NCBI RefSeq assembly: GCF_022682495.2
Contig: NC_071394.1
Span: 30,290,470-30,354,469 of the forward strand
From: Desmodus rotundus
Lineage: Eukaryota > Chordata > Mammalia > Chiroptera > Phyllostomidae
DNA: 64,000 nucleotides
Direction of reading: 5' to 3'
The notes beneath the pieces are model-generated. The model saw only the letters and a program-made list of their open reading frames with translations. It was not told the DNA's origin and searched no databases. The position numbers and the translations under genes were made by a program. Below are positions 33,791-45,524 of the stretch, piece after piece (the first letter of the stretch is position 1; every line of letters starts with the position of its first letter).

Positions 33791-33829
33791 AGACCCCTCT
33801 ATAGCTCCTTAGTTATAATATAAAGTATC

Positions 33830-34039
33830 ACAGAAAACCTAGACAATGTAAAAGAGAAAAATCACCAATAATCATACCAACCAGTCATTTGCAATTAAGA
33901 GTCTGTGTTTTTTGTATACAGGGATATGCATGTACACATATATGATTTGTTGTCATGTATGTTAATGTGTACATTTATGTCTATGCACATACACATAGAT
34001 ATATTTGTTGTTAGTGCGTACACATGGTTTAGACTTCAA
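33830..34039. mobile_element. Ancient LINE-1-like relic, left piece
   Basis: ATCACCAATAATCATACCAACCAG...GTATACAGGGATATGCATGTACACATATATG fits the old LINE-1-like sequence whose right part resumes at 34390. The LINE-1 at 34040-34385 seems inserted within it. Confidence 0.4.
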
Positions 34040-34385
34040 AACCTTAGCCAAGGGTTCTATGTTGTACAGCTGATCTCTAGAATTTATTCATCTTACAAAA
34101 TAGAACTTCATGGTGCACTTGAAAATATTTTAAGAGAACAGATCTCATGTTAAGTGTCCTTACCAAAAACAAACAAACAAACAAACATAGAGAAACCCCC
34201 ACAGACATACCCCAAAAGAAGACAAGGGAATTTTTGGAAGAGAGAAATTTCTTCAGTAGTGACGCTGGTTGTAGTGGAGGCCTCATGGGTGTACACACAT
34301 GTCTAAACTCATGAAGATGTATACATTAAATCGGTACAGTTTTCGTATATCAATACCTCAATAAAGCTAAAAACAAACTTCAAAA
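34040..34385 (+). mobile_element. Old LINE-1 3' UTR
   Basis: It contains TTTAAGAGAACAGATCTCATGTTAAGTGTCCTTACC and an (AAAC)n patch (34165-34187). It ends with CATGTCTAAACTCATGAAGATGTATACATTAAATCGGTACAG...CAATACCTCAATAAAGC, the classic 3' end of older LINE-1 families. Confidence 0.85.
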
Positions 34386-34389
34386 AGTG

Positions 34390-35110
34390 TATAAAGTCAT
34401 TTTCTTGCCATTATTCTCTTGGCTTACAATGTTTTTCTCCCCATGCTGAAATAATATTAATTTCTTTAATAGTTTTCTGCAGATATTTTATTTAGAGCTA
34501 TTCTGTCCATACAAGTAAACATGTATACACACACAGGCATATACATATCTATTATATATAGTCACACATAATATGTATATATAATATACATATGTATATA
34601 ATATGTGTATATACAGTGATGGGCAAAAATAGGTTTAAAGTTGTAATACAAATAAAGAATACAATAATTAAGAATAAATTCTGCATTTTGCATACTCACA
34701 ACTGTAAACATACTTTCGCTCACTCCTGTATGATACACACACACACATACACATTTTCCTCATATTATATAGTGCTGTGCCCCTTACTGTGCACTTTAAA
34801 ATATGCCAAAATATCTTTGGGTTTATAACTTAACAATTTGTCTTGAAAATTTTTCCAATAAATATGTAAAGAGTTTCCTAAATTTTTTTGTGGCTGCAGA
34901 ATAAACACTAACCTGCCCCTTATTGAGGAACATTTAGATTGCTTCCCAACCTCATTACCACAAACTGTGTAAAGTTATATACACGCCATTTTCAGTGCAT
35001 GGGTGTGTCTTTTCGGATAAATTCTGAAAAGTGAATGTACAAGATCACAGGATGCCTAGATACTCAACTTTGTGACATGTTGACAAATGGCCCTCCACAG
35101 AGGCTGAACC
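34390..35110. mobile_element. Ancient LINE-1-like relic, right piece, with AT/TG microsatellite
   Basis: TTTAGATTGCTTCCCAACCTC, TGGCTGCAGAATAAACAC and ...GGATAAATTCTGAAAAGTGAATG follow the order of the old LINE-1-related relic. A complex (TATA/TATG/CACA)n stretch at 34505-34620 and a CACACACACATACACA patch at 34737-34752 lie within it. Confidence 0.5.
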
Positions 35111-35711
35111 GATTTACGTGCCCACCGAACACAAGCAGGCACACTTATTTCCCCACGCGTAGACCAGCAGAGTGTGTTCTTAAACTTCCTGGTGTTTGAC
35201 AATCTGATACATGAAAATTGTGTTTTTAATTTACAACTTATCATTTGATATCTTCGTACTCTGTTTTTAATGCAGGGATTTGGAAGATTTAAAAAAACAA
35301 ACCCTAGGGTGATACCGTCATCATGTTCGCAGAATTTACCTTGCTTTTTTTTTTTAAGACAGAAGAGTTAAAAGTTTTGTTGTTGGTGATGCTATTGTTT
35401 TATTTTTTAAATGTTCGTTTTTTATTTTTAGGAAGAATGGGCCTTCCACTTTCAGGTTTTATTATTAAAGTCCTAAGTTTCTTGGTAGGCTTCTAGTTCT
35501 GCTGTGTGATCAGGGATGGTTTGTGGTACAAAATATTCACATCAATTTTATCTTTATTATAAAATGTGCTCTTTAGCATTATAAAGTTAAATGCTAAATG
35601 CCTCTTTTGTTTTATTAATAATTCTGCATCTAAATAGGTTTACTTTTTATTATTTTTTAATTTAAATAGTGAATTGTGCACTAAAGGACTAAAATTGGGG
35701 AAAGATTATTT
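35111..35711. other. A/T-rich unassigned interval
   Basis: T-rich sequence with runs of T around 35347-35357 and 35400-35430. No gene or repeat named. Confidence 0.45.
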
Positions 35712-35716
35712 ATATT
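35712..35716. repeat. 5-bp target-site duplication, left (LTR)
   Basis: ATATT, repeated exactly at 36224-36228. Confidence 0.85.
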
Positions 35717-36223
35717 TGTGGTAGGTGGGATAATATTCTCCCAAAGCTGCCCACATCCTAATTCCCAGAATCTGAGAATACCATGTTACAAGTCAAAGGG
35801 AAGTTAAGGTGGAAGATTGAATTAAAGCTGTTAACTAGCTGACATTAAAATAGAGAAGACATTCTGATCCCCAGGTGGGCCCAATACAGGCACAGGGCAC
35901 CTGAGTGGGGAAGAGGAAGGGTAGCAAAGTCAGAATCAGAGAGACATCACGAGAAAAGCGCAGTCAGTCGTTTCTCACTTATAGCTGCAAGGGGACCATG
36001 AGCCAAGGAAGGTGGACAGTCTGTAGAAGCTGGAAAACGCAAGGAGACTTTTTTCCTCCTAGAGCCTCCAGAAAGGAATTCCGCCCTGACAACACCTTGA
36101 TTTTAGCCCTAATGAAACCCATTTCAGACTCTTAATCTCAAGAACTGCAAGAAACTCATTTGTATTGTGTTAAGCCACTTCGTTTGTGGTAATTTGTTAA
36201 AGCAGCAATAGGAAATAAATACA
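35717..36223 (+). mobile_element. MLT1-type (MaLR) solo LTR with perfect target duplication
   Basis: Ordered landmarks are CCAAAGCTGCCCACATCCTAATTCCC, CAGGTGGGCCCAATACAGG, GGGGACCATGAGCCAAGGAAGG, TAGAAGCTGGAAAACGCAAGGAG, CCTAGAGCCTCCAGAAAGGAATTCCGCCCTGACAACACCTTGATTTTAGCCC, and GTGGTAATTTGTTAAAGCAGCAATAGGAAATAAATACA. This is an MLT1-type ERVL-MaLR LTR. A perfect ATATT duplication brackets it, which fixes the ends to the base. It is a solo LTR with no internal sequence. The 76-residue frame inside is incidental. Confidence 0.93.
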
Positions 36224-36228
36224 ATATT
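36224..36228. repeat. 5-bp target-site duplication, right (LTR)
   Basis: ATATT, identical to 35712-35716. Confidence 0.85.
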
Positions 36229-36239
36229 TATCCATGTGT

Positions 36240-37330
36240 TTACCATTTCCAGCCCTCTTCATTTCTTTGTAAAATTCCCAATTTCCATCTGGTATCATTA
36301 TCCTTCTGCCTGGAAAGCTTCCTTTAACATTTCTGTGCAGGACTGATGTCTGAAAAAGACTTTGTACCAATTTTGAAAGATGCTCTCACTTGGTATAGAT
36401 TTTGAGTTTGGGTGTTTGGTTACTTTGTTCTTTAAGCAGTTTGTTGATGTCGCTACATTGTCTTCTGATGTGCACAATCTCTAATTTTTGCATGCTGCAT
36501 TTACATATATTTTTACCTATATGTCTTTTTTTCCTCTGGTTGTTTTTACATTGATCTATTTATCATTAGTTTAAGCAATCTTGTTATTATTACGTGCCTT
36601 GCTTTAGTTTCTATGTTTATGTTGTATGTTATTCATCAATATTTTGGTCCTATGGTTTTATAGTTTTCATAAAACTTGGAAACATTTCAGCCATTTTTTT
36701 AAAATTTGAAAGTATTTCAGCCATTTTTTCCCAATATTTTTCCTCCTTCATCTTTGAAACGGCCCATTATGCCTATAGTGGACACTTGGTGTTGTCGCAG
36801 AGGCTCTCATAAGTTTTTTCTGTTTTTTTCTCTGCTTCTTTTGGACGGATTCTGCTGATATTTGTCTAAGTTTATTCATCTTTTCTCCTTAGTGCCCAAT
36901 CTGTTAATTTCATGAAGTATATTTTTCATTCAGACTCATTTTTGTCCTGTATGTGCTCCATTGTGGTCTTTTCAAAAATTATCTTCTATTCCTTCCCCAA
37001 TAATGTTCATACTTTTCTTTACATACTTGAACATATCTGCAACATTTTTATGTTTTTTTGTAGAAGGGCTTGTGTGCTGATTCATCCTCTCTGTCATGTC
37101 CGAGTCTGGTAATAGTGATTGGATTTTCTCTTAACTATGGTTCATCTTTTTTTCTGCTTTACACGTATGTTAATTTTTGGCTGGCTGCTGAATGCTGTGA
37201 GTTTTGCATGGTTGAGTGATGTATTTTGTTGTGTTTTATTAAAGAGTTGATCTTTGTTCTGGCACACACTTATGTTATTTTGGATCAGTTTTATCCATTT
37301 CAAGTATGCTTTTAATTTCTAAGTCAAATC
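36240..37330. mobile_element. Ancient LINE-type relic (LINE-1/HAL1-like)
   Basis: A T-rich region of about 1.1 kb. Its phrases recur in old mammalian LINEs: TTTCTGTGCAGGACTGATGTCTG, ACATTGTCTTCTGATGTGCACAATC, ...TACTTGAACATATCTGCAACA, and TTTTTGGCTGGCTGCTGAATGCTGTG. A local near-repeat (TTTCAGCCATTTTTT at about 36685 and 36716) lies inside. The family and strand are uncertain. The frames at 36594-36812 and 36912-37112 are T-rich read-throughs. Confidence 0.5.
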
Positions 37331-39369
37331 CAAAGTAACCTTTATGTTAGGAATAATTTAGTTATACTACAAAGGTGAAAGACTTGTGTATCAAATTGAC
37401 TGTGAATTATTGTACAAGTTCACTTCACACTGACTCACTTTTGTAAGCTCCAGGAATTATTTGGTCTACTGAGTTCCACTGTTTCCTTCCCTGCCTTTGG
37501 GGAATTTCTCCTCACGAATGTGTACATCACATCACTACTCAACCAAAATTCAAGGGTACTCTCTGCTGACTTTTCAGAACTCTCACTCGGCATTTTGCTC
37601 TTCTCTGGTCCTCTCCCCCATAAATCACAGACATCTTAGCTTCTCTTAACTATAATATCTGTTTTCCCTATTCAGCAAGAATGACAGGGTCTGGGCTAAC
37701 ACCATCTGAACTGCAATGTCTACACTATCTCCGGGTAGTAAGCTGTTGCAATCATAGAGCTCACCTGATCTGCTTCCTCTGTCTCAGGAATTACTGCTGT
37801 GTCACTTGCTGACCAACGTCTGAAAGCTACTGTCTTGTATGTTTTGTCCAGTTTTATATTGGGAGGGCAACTTCTATAGCAATAAATCTTTCAAGGGAAG
37901 AAGTAAATGTTCCCTACTTTCTCTTTTAAACACAAATTTTTATAGCCTCATAACTTAAGGGAAGTTCTAATTTAATATATTATAATGGATTATAAAAATG
38001 TATATGCTTTTTTGCACACACACACACATACATGTGTGTATTTGGGAAAGAAAAAGGGAGGATTTCTGGTTTAGAATGGGTGCTAGTTTGACTTTCCTAA
38101 AGTCAGAACATGAGACTATTACTTGGGTTCAGTTAGTTATTTGAAGAATAATTCTAAATAATTCTAAACACACATGTGGTCGTGGGGATGCGAGGTCAGG
38201 AGGAAAAGCCAGTGTAAAAATGGACTTAGAGTCTGCTGTGATCTCTAAGAGGTGTAAGAACTATATATCAAAAGGATTAGACGTTGGTTTTCTCTGGGGG
38301 CATTAAATTCTGTGTTTGCTCCTGTACCTATCACACCCCTTTGGCAATGGAGAAGGCCCTGGAGGTGAAATGGAAGAAGAAACCAGGGACACTCTTGAGG
38401 TGGACTCGGGCAGTTCTCTCAGGCTCTCCTGGAGAATTGAACCAAGGCTGAGCCAAGGAGTTTGGCACAGGCACCAGAAGTGTCCACTACGGCACGATTT
38501 TCAGTGGGGTCAGAACACAGCGCCCCGCAGTGCTAGACCATGGAAGAAAGTCTGACTCGGCCATAACCAAGGGTTGGTCTTAATGTATTTCCTGTAGAAA
38601 TTTATAATTTTGGAGATAAACAGATCCTATAGCGTGGCTGTACTTTCAAACATTTATACATTTGCCATCAGAGGAGAACAAATAAAATATATAGCTGAGC
38701 AAAGCTTGGGTGGTTGGTGGTGCTCCCATTTGATACAGAAGGCCAGGACTCTCTTGAGAGAAAGACTTCCTTTGGCTTGAATTCTGGAGCTTCTTTTCCA
38801 ACCATTTCCTTTTCTGTACTTCTTACCTCACACTTAGAGTTTGGTGTCTTTCTGTCGCACACACCAGCACTGTTGTAAGTATAGCGCTGGTGGAAAACAA
38901 CCTTAAGCCCTAAATCCTTTCAACCAGACGCTGACTTGCTATCACTATTGAAGAATACTTTAAAAAAGACTTGGTGCCTACTAAAGAGTTATACAATATT
39001 AGCAAGACAAATGATTTCACAACCTGCTGCTTTCCAAATTATTAATCTCCATTTTTCTAGGTAAGGGGATACATTTTTCTTTGCATCTCCTGAGTCCAAG
39101 TATACCAAGTCAGCTTTATAGCCATGCTTGATCTCCCTTCCTTCCATCTGAACTCATTTCCCCCAGAATTCACGTCCTTACCATAAAGGCTTCGCTGGAT
39201 CAGCTTGGAGTTCTTGACCACAGGGTTACACATGAAACAGAGTACATGCCCTACCCATGATAAAATAACTGGGAGGTGAAAGAATACATGTTAGTATTGG
39301 CAGTTAAAATCCTGTTCTGCTCAAGAGGATAAGTTAGTGTCTATTCTAAGGAGAAAGATTTATTTATTT
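37331..39369. other. Long unassigned interval
   Basis: No gene found. A CACACACACACATACATGTGTG patch lies at about 38014-38038. A tandem AATAATTCTAA pair lies at about 38147-38168. The 79-residue frame at 38316-38555 is acidic and polar at its start and lies in the only GC-richer part, but I recognise no domain and see no splice boundaries. Confidence 0.4.
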
Positions 39370-39370
39370 G

Positions 39371-39556
39371 TTTTTAATCCTCACCTGATGATATGTTTTT
39401 ATTGATTTCAGAGAGAGAGAAAGGGAGAGAGAAATATCTATGCAAAAGAAAAATATCAATCAGTGGGCTCCTGTATGCAACCCTACTGGGGATCGAACCT
39501 GCAACATTTTGGTGTACGGATGGCACTCCAACCAACTGAGCCGCCCAGCCAGGGCT
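39371..39556 (-). mobile_element. Ves SINE, reverse orientation
   Basis: Starts with TTTTTAATCCTCACCTGATGATATG, the inverted 3' end typical of Ves elements. It continues TTTTTATTGATTTCAGAGAGAG, ATATCAATCAGTGGGCTCC, CTACTGGGGATCGAACCTGCAAC, and GTACGGATGGCACTCCAACCAACTGAGCCGCCCAGCCAGGGCT. The B box is present on the minus strand as GGTTCGATCCC. It is a different Ves subtype from the 52228 copy. The two antiparallel frames over it are shadows. Confidence 0.92.
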
Positions 39557-40189
39557 GTTATTTATAATTTTAGGAAGCTCTTGAATGTTGATACTGTGGT
39601 CTGTTCTCCCGGTAAAATTCCCTGTTATTCTCAAGCTTCAGCTTATGAGCCTGTTGGAGAAACAGACTTCTACTAGTAAAACTTTCCCATTCTCCCTCTG
39701 TGACCTAACTTGACTTCTGATGAAACAGATGCAAACTCCTCTAGCGCCTCTGTGAATCTATACAACTGCTGGAACAGGGGCAAGGGCAGGTAATGGCATT
39801 AACCAAATCAGCCTACATTAGGGCAGAATGCTGGGGTATGTAGTATCAGGATGGGGAATGGTATCAGGATACTACAAAGAGCAGCTTAAGTTATACATAT
39901 TTAAGGAGTAAAGTAGCAGTCATATTTGAGTTGTGGAGCCCAGGGCTCGTCACAGAACAGATTGTAAAGCTATCCAATCAAGAGATCAAGCCCTGAAAAA
40001 CTAAAACTTATAGAAGTGCAGTGCAAAATAATATGAAATAAGTTTGGAATGGGAAGTTCAGGTTTACTGTCTTAGAGGGCTGGGACTTTCTTGATGGTGG
40101 CCAGGTGGGAGTGATGGATGGAATCCAATAAAAAAGGCTGATTTTAATTGGTTGATTTGGCTGAAAGTAAAATGCTTTGGACAGGCCCT
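39557..40189. other. Unassigned interval
   Basis: No gene or repeat. A near-duplicated phrase (GTAGTATCAGGATGGGG / GGTATCAGGATACTAC) lies at about 39838-39876. Confidence 0.4.
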
Positions 40190-40330
40190 TCTCATATTCA
40201 GCCTTGTATCGTTGATTGAGTGCCCCATCCAGACTGTAAGCACTTTGGGTATAATGTAGTATCAGTAATTTTGTACAACCAACATACCACCCAGTACAAA
40301 GTTTTGCTCACTGCATGTTTCCCAACTGGC
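40190..40330 (+). mobile_element. Possible L2 3' fragment
   Basis: CCCCATCCAGACTGTAAGCACTTTGGGTATAATGTAGTATC is reminiscent of the L2 3' segment. Weak. Confidence 0.35.
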
Positions 40331-41145
40331 TGAAAAGCCTACTAACATAGCAACCATTTCATTCAGTCTGGCATAAATAACACTAAGTGCTACTTCATGT
40401 AAACTACATTTGACAAATCGGTGTTAAATGTTTTATGATTTATTATACCTGGCAATATTTACTAAACCCATTTTACTCTTTAAAAAGTAAATCAAGAACA
40501 TACTTGCAGGAGGTGCGCGAATTTTAAATCACTTTCACCCACATTAAATGGTCTCATTTAATTTAATGAGAATAGTCGCATTTCCATTAGGAAGTTCTCT
40601 TGTATTTTACTACCCCAGTGCCCTAAAGAGGGAGTCACGTTTATATTCCAGCAAAGGGGCAGAGTTCCCTGTGCCACTTCCATAGAAAACCTGCCCGTGT
40701 TATATTGAAAATTCTATCCTGCACTGATTACTGGTCTCAATAAACACATTATTAAGGCTTTTATGGTTGCCAGTGCTTGAGAGTTATTAGAAAATATAAT
40801 GAAAAATATTTAATATTGCCATGTGATTGCTCCCTACATTGTTTCTATTTTAAAGTGTTAGTTAAAATGGTAATGTTCACCTCTATCATCCCAATACACT
40901 GTGGTTATTGTGAAACTAAGAGACACACAGGAACTTTAAAGAGCAGCTGAGCAGCCCAGGTTTGATGCTTTCCAGGTGCCCGGGTGTCAGGCAAACTGAT
41001 CTCTTCATCTCAAGGCCGTCGGTGCTCAGAGTGGACAGTGAGGACAAGCACTCTCACCTCACATTCCTGCCAAAATCTGACACTTACTTAATGTAAGGAG
41101 TACATACAACTTGAACTTTGGAAATGATGTTGTGGACTAGATATT
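40331..41145. other. Repeat-free interval, conserved-element candidate
   Basis: From 40480 to 40900 I see no repeat, no frame and even composition, with homeobox-style A/T cores such as TAATTTAATG. This is suggestive only. No gene. Confidence 0.35.
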
Positions 41146-41171
41146 TGTGTGTGTGTGTGTGTGTGTGTGTA
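41146..41171. repeat. (TG)n microsatellite
   Basis: About 13 uninterrupted TG units. Confidence 0.97.
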
Positions 41172-41435
41172 CACCCATATACATGTGTAGAACTGACAGG
41201 GATCTTGATACAATTAATTCTATAACCTTTAGAACAAGCTGTCTTAGCCCCTGAGAATTTAACTGAGACTTCCAAATATCCACATTACTTTTGAAAGTAC
41301 AATAATTATTTTTAGTTTGTGAATGATATGGTGAGGTGAAGAAAGGGTCTTCATTCTATGGCCTTTTAACCATTCTAGGCAGGAACAGACATTCTCCGAA
41401 GAAGAGTTATACAAAAATCAGGGATAGAGAGGTCT
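41172..41435. other. Unassigned spacer
   Basis: No recognisable feature. Confidence 0.4.
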
Positions 41436-41960
41436 GATTTCTATCTGTGGTGGCTTCATTAGATATCAACTTGGCTAGGCTGAATTACATTTCCCAGAAT
41501 TTCCTTTCCCGTGTGTTTCCAGGAAGGCCGGGCCTCGAGAGGACGAGGGAGGTTTGGTGAGCTGCAGCCAGTTCGCAGCTCACCTGGTTGTTGCTGAGCT
41601 GCCTCATTGGTGTGAGGTAGGAGCTAGACCTGTGACTGCTTCATCTTCCTCTCGATTCCCCTTCAGAGTCCTTAACCCCTGGGCCAGGTGTATGTATGTG
41701 TTCAGTTCCATGATGAAGGGCCCGGCTGTCCTTTGCACTGAAGTCAGAGGCAACAAGAATGGATGCAGGTGTCAGTCTGTCTCATGGGACACTAGCTCAT
41801 GCTTATGGATTCTCCTCTCACTTTACACCCATCTTTCCTACACACACGCGTACCGTCAAGATTCTACAGGCTACACATGTGTGTGACTACAGGCTATACA
41901 TGTGTGTACACACACGTGTATTTGTACGTGTGACTACACGCATAGCCTATGGCTCTGCTT
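41436..41960. mobile_element. Possible old LTR-like repeat with TG/CA tail
   Basis: ATATCAACTTGGCTAGGCTGAATTACATTTCCCAGAATTTCC is a phrase common in old LTR-type mammalian repeats. The rest (to about 41800) is less certain. The end is an alternating purine-pyrimidine stretch with a 23-base tandem pair. Frames at 41554-41977 are not recognisable proteins. Confidence 0.35.
41864..41909. repeat. 23-bp tandem duplication in CA/TG-rich tract
   Basis: CTACAGGCTACACATGTGTG... (41864-41886) is followed directly by CTACAGGCTATACATGTGTG... (41887-41909), with about three differences. Confidence 0.85.
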
Positions 41961-42029
41961 TTCTGAGCGAATCCTGACTGTTATACCAACTATGTCACTG
42001 GTATTAATGCTTGGCTTAGATTTGTTATT

Positions 42030-42175
42030 TTTTAATTTTTAAAATTTAATCTTTATTGTATTTTTTTCCATTACCATTTACTCCCCTTGCACCCCCCACC
42101 CCCTGCAGTTACAACACTGTTGTCCATGTCCAGGAGTCCTTTTTCCTTTTTGCTGTTTTGTTGCTGAAATCCATT
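42030..42175 (-). mobile_element. Young-type LINE-1 3' UTR fragment, antisense
   Basis: AATCTTTATTGTATTTTTTTCC followed by the C-rich CCCCTTGCACCCCCCACCCCC tract, GTTACAACACTGTTGTCCATGTCC. It is the inverted G-rich LINE-1 3' UTR of the kind at 2100-2220. Confidence 0.7.
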
Positions 42176-42994
42176 CTTCATTTTGTTCAGGGTGATGTGT
42201 TTTAGAGAAAGTGCTCTTGTAGTGGTTTTTCAGCACCTCCCTTGAGAGATGACTTTAAAAGAGCCGCAGTTGTGCAATTTGGAAAACTTTCCAAGATTCT
42301 TTTACTAACCTCTCTTCCATCCTCTTCTCCACTGGCATCCTTCTATTGGCCAGTCTACTTTATATCTACAGAAAGGAGATTATGCCTAAGAGAATGTCTG
42401 TGGAAATGGCATCTTTATTTATTCTATGATTTATACATGTCACTTTAGAGAAGAAAATTCATAAAGAATGTTTCCAGTGGTCAGTCCTGAGAACTTGGTC
42501 TAAAATTTGAAAATCAAATTATGTTTAGTCTTGCACATTAAAAGTTGGCTCAATTCTCTCATGATTTCTTTTCACTTTGATCTGACATTCAACAAACAAG
42601 ATGCAGTTGGATGCAGGATTGCAGACCCAGTGACCTGGCCTGTCAACTCCTTTGCTACCTCATCACTCAGAAGAGGGGGCATTTGAAATTTTGTTGATAG
42701 ATTGGCTTGTGTAGGAACGGACTCAGGGTGATCCAGCTTTCTCATCCAGATTGACGTTGGCTCTGTGATGCTGACAGTAGCAAGAGTTGCTTGTGATCGC
42801 CAGCGCGGTTCCCATCGGCCCTCGGGGAGCCAGTCCACGCATTCTTGGCGACTGACACGGTGCTGTGCCATTGCTGTCATGGCAGTCATCTTGAGGTTTC
42901 CAAACGTTTTCAGGCCAGAGGTGAAGGAACGCTGAACTTGGATCGATCTGGAGCTTCATGAAAGCCAATCCAGTTTCTAAGAATTTAAACTCAA
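42176..42994. other. Unassigned interval
   Basis: Minus-strand frames of 105 and 126 codons overlap at 42572-43103, partly in the MIR. I recognise no domain. The section 42720-42900 has slightly higher CpG content than its surroundings. Confidence 0.4.
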
Positions 42995-43235
42995 AGTCAT
43001 AACAGCTCACATTTACAAAGTGCTGATTCAGGCTTGACGCCAAGCATTTTATAGGCATTTTCTCATTAGAGCAACTCTCGGAGGAAGTTATTATTATCCC
43101 CATGTTACAACTGAGAGTGTTGAGGACCCAAGGGGTTAAAAAACTTGTCTGAAATTCACATGGCTCTAACTGGAAGAGCTAGGATTTGAACCCAGAATGT
43201 TGAATGCAAAGGGCATGTGCATAATTACCATGCTA
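42995..43235 (-). mobile_element. MIR SINE, antisense
   Basis: Nearly full-length inverted MIR: CATTTTATAGGCATTTTCTCATTAGAGCAACTC, then ATTATTATCCCCATGTTACAACTGAGAG, then GCTAGGATTTGAACCCAGAATG. Confidence 0.9.
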
Positions 43236-44114
43236 CACTGGGGACTGGAGGCAAGTCCAGTGGGAAAGAATGAAATGACACACACTGTTGTTTACAGTAC
43301 TAGAATAGAAGCTTGCCCTGCTCTCTTCCCCTTCCACCTGGTGGTCAGAGAACAGATGGGAGAGGAACTAGAAGCTCATACTTATTACCCTCTCTCAGCC
43401 CTTAAAGTCAAGGCAAAAAGTAAAAAGGTGAATGGTTACCATGAGGGCACTTTGCAGTCTCTGCCTTTCCTGGCTGTGGCCTAGTTCTCTGCTAGGACAG
43501 CAGATTAAAGCAAAAGTGATGTTTCTCTGAAGCTTTACTAAACAAAATGGGGAAGATGTACATACAATTTTTCTCAGACTATTAAATGACCTCTAAATTA
43601 GGAGGCAGAAGTGAGGCAGGGTGAACAGATTCTACTCCTTTGGTGAGACAAGCAAACGAAAAACTCTGGTCCACATGAACTTAGTCAAATATGCTAAGTG
43701 CCCTGTTACTCTGAGAGTGCATTTTATGCTCCATGTTAAACTGTCAGGACTTGTTCCGCTGAGTGGTACGTGGAGAGGAAAGCCAGTCCTGCAGGCTGCT
43801 CCCTGGGCCGGCAGACCTGCTTGGACTGGGCCCACTGCTCAGCACCACCCTGCTGGTTCTCATTAACATTCTCACGGCCTTCTCATCGATAGAGAAATAA
43901 AATCAATATGATGACTCTCACTTAACTTATAATTTGCAGCATTCAGCATTGCCTTTGTCCTTCAGCTCTTTAAGAACTAATGAGATATATTAAAAATCAA
44001 GATTCAAGTTGTAAATCACCCATCCTTTTGTGCGCTAACACATCAGTCACTGTATCTTAGTTCCACCATTCCTGTTGATTTTTTTCTTAAGAAAACCTAT
44101 TCATTACTTATATG
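43236..44114. other. Unassigned interval
   Basis: No gene or named repeat. Section 43860-44080 is repeat-free and A/T-rich. Confidence 0.4.
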
Positions 44115-45030
44115 TACTATATCAACTGCCTCTCTGTGGTAGGTACTTAGGATACCAAGCTACACTCCACATGGTTCTTCACCCGAGAAGAGCAGAGTCT
44201 GGCCCAGAAGATCCATGTCTGTGAATTAGCCACAATCATCCAATGGCCTAGGGGCACTGGGCTGCTCTGAGGGAAGCCAGCATCTCTGTCCAGGAGGCAG
44301 AATTCCAGGGAATCCTGCAAAAGACTCAGCAGATGATCGAGCTGAATTTTGAAGGATGCAAATGAAAAGAGGCTTGAGAAGCTAAGGGTATTGGAATGAT
44401 TTCTGAGGAGCTGTGAGGAGACAAAGGCCACGTGTGAAGGCATTGTCAGAACCACATGGAAAAGCAGGAAGAGGACTCTTGAATGCCATGCTAAATAGTT
44501 TTCATACTGGGGAATCACTTCGTGCAAGGGAGAACCATGATAGGACTAGTACTTTGGTATTTTGGGAAGCTCTCTCCACAGCAATGTTGAGGATGGAATT
44601 AGAGTGTCCAGAGTGGAGGTAGGGAAGCCGGTGGAAAGCCATTACTTTGGTTTTTGACCAGAGGTGGTGGAGAAAGGAGCCAGGAAACCGACTACAAAGT
44701 GGCATACAGAGAAGCAGTGGTAGACCCAGGAGCGAGGACAGTCAAACAAGGTGCTTCAAGTCAAGGGCTGGAGAGTTTCGTAAGAGTGAGAATGGCCGGC
44801 CATGTTAAAATAAAGCTGCAGGCCCATCTGAAAAGGTGAAAGTAGCTACTGTATGTAGCATTTGGGAGATGACGGGGGCCTTGGTGAGGTTAGTCTCAGT
44901 GGAGTGGCGCGGGCAGGTGTCTGTCTGCAGCAGGCTGGGGAGAGGGTGGGAAATGAAAATTCAGGAAGTTGGTATGGACTGTTATTTTGAGAGGCTTGGC
45001 TGTGATGAGCAGGATGATGGTTTTTTTGTT
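44115..45030 (-). mobile_element. L2 LINE, long antisense copy
   Basis: The inverted L2 order runs ...GAGGGAAGCCAGCATC, AAAGACTCAGCAGATGATCGAGCTGAATTTTGAAGGATGC, ...GTGGAAAGCCATTACTTTGG, GAGAAAGGAGCCAGGAAACC, TGGGAGATGACGGGGGCCTTGG, TCAGTGGAGTGGCGCGGGCAGG, TTTTGAGAGGCTTGGCTGTGATG. Several internal deletions. The frames at 44147-45078 are shadows of this repeat. Confidence 0.75.
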
Positions 45031-45524
45031 GTTGTGTTGTTTTTTATTTTGAAAAATAAACTAAATAGTGCCCCTTGAGATAGAAATGGCTATGAAAATG
45101 GAACAGAGTCAGCTTTCTGTTGTCTTATTAGTTCTGGCACTTTAAACTTTAAGACTCATTGAAGGTTCAGGTGATCCAGTTGGACTCAGCCACCACGAGA
45201 ATACTATTTTTTATCAAAGGCAACTATCCTGATCATTTTCCTACATTTATGCCCGAATCCCATCTTCCTATCCCTCTTGCTGAATGTTCTTCTGTTTACT
45301 TGGTTCATGCCCGGAAGTAGTCTTTAACAATACTGTTGACCATACCACACTCTCTGGCTCAGGTGCTAATTCTCTGTGCTCTGGGTCCTACACTGTGAAC
45401 AGATTTTACAAGGTCATCCTGCATTGCAGTTCCATCTCTGTACATGAACGAGGCCAGGATGTGAACCTCTCCCGGGTTAGTTAGCACCCTCCAAAGAACT
45501 TCAAATTGGCAGTCTACTGTGGTA
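45031..45524. other. Unassigned interval
   Basis: A TTTTTTTGTTGTTGTGTTGTTTTTT patch lies at about 45020-45045. No gene. Confidence 0.45.

Noticed and set aside
38316..38555. 79-codon frame as a small gene
   Set aside because: No recognised domain, no upstream promoter or splice evidence, isolated in unassigned DNA.
42229..42250. REST/NRSF site (TTCAGCACC)
   Set aside because: Only the left half-site matches; the GGACAG-type right half is missing.
42723..43103. 126-codon minus-strand frame with a CpG-richer part
   Set aside because: Half of it lies in an antisense MIR and no domain is visible.
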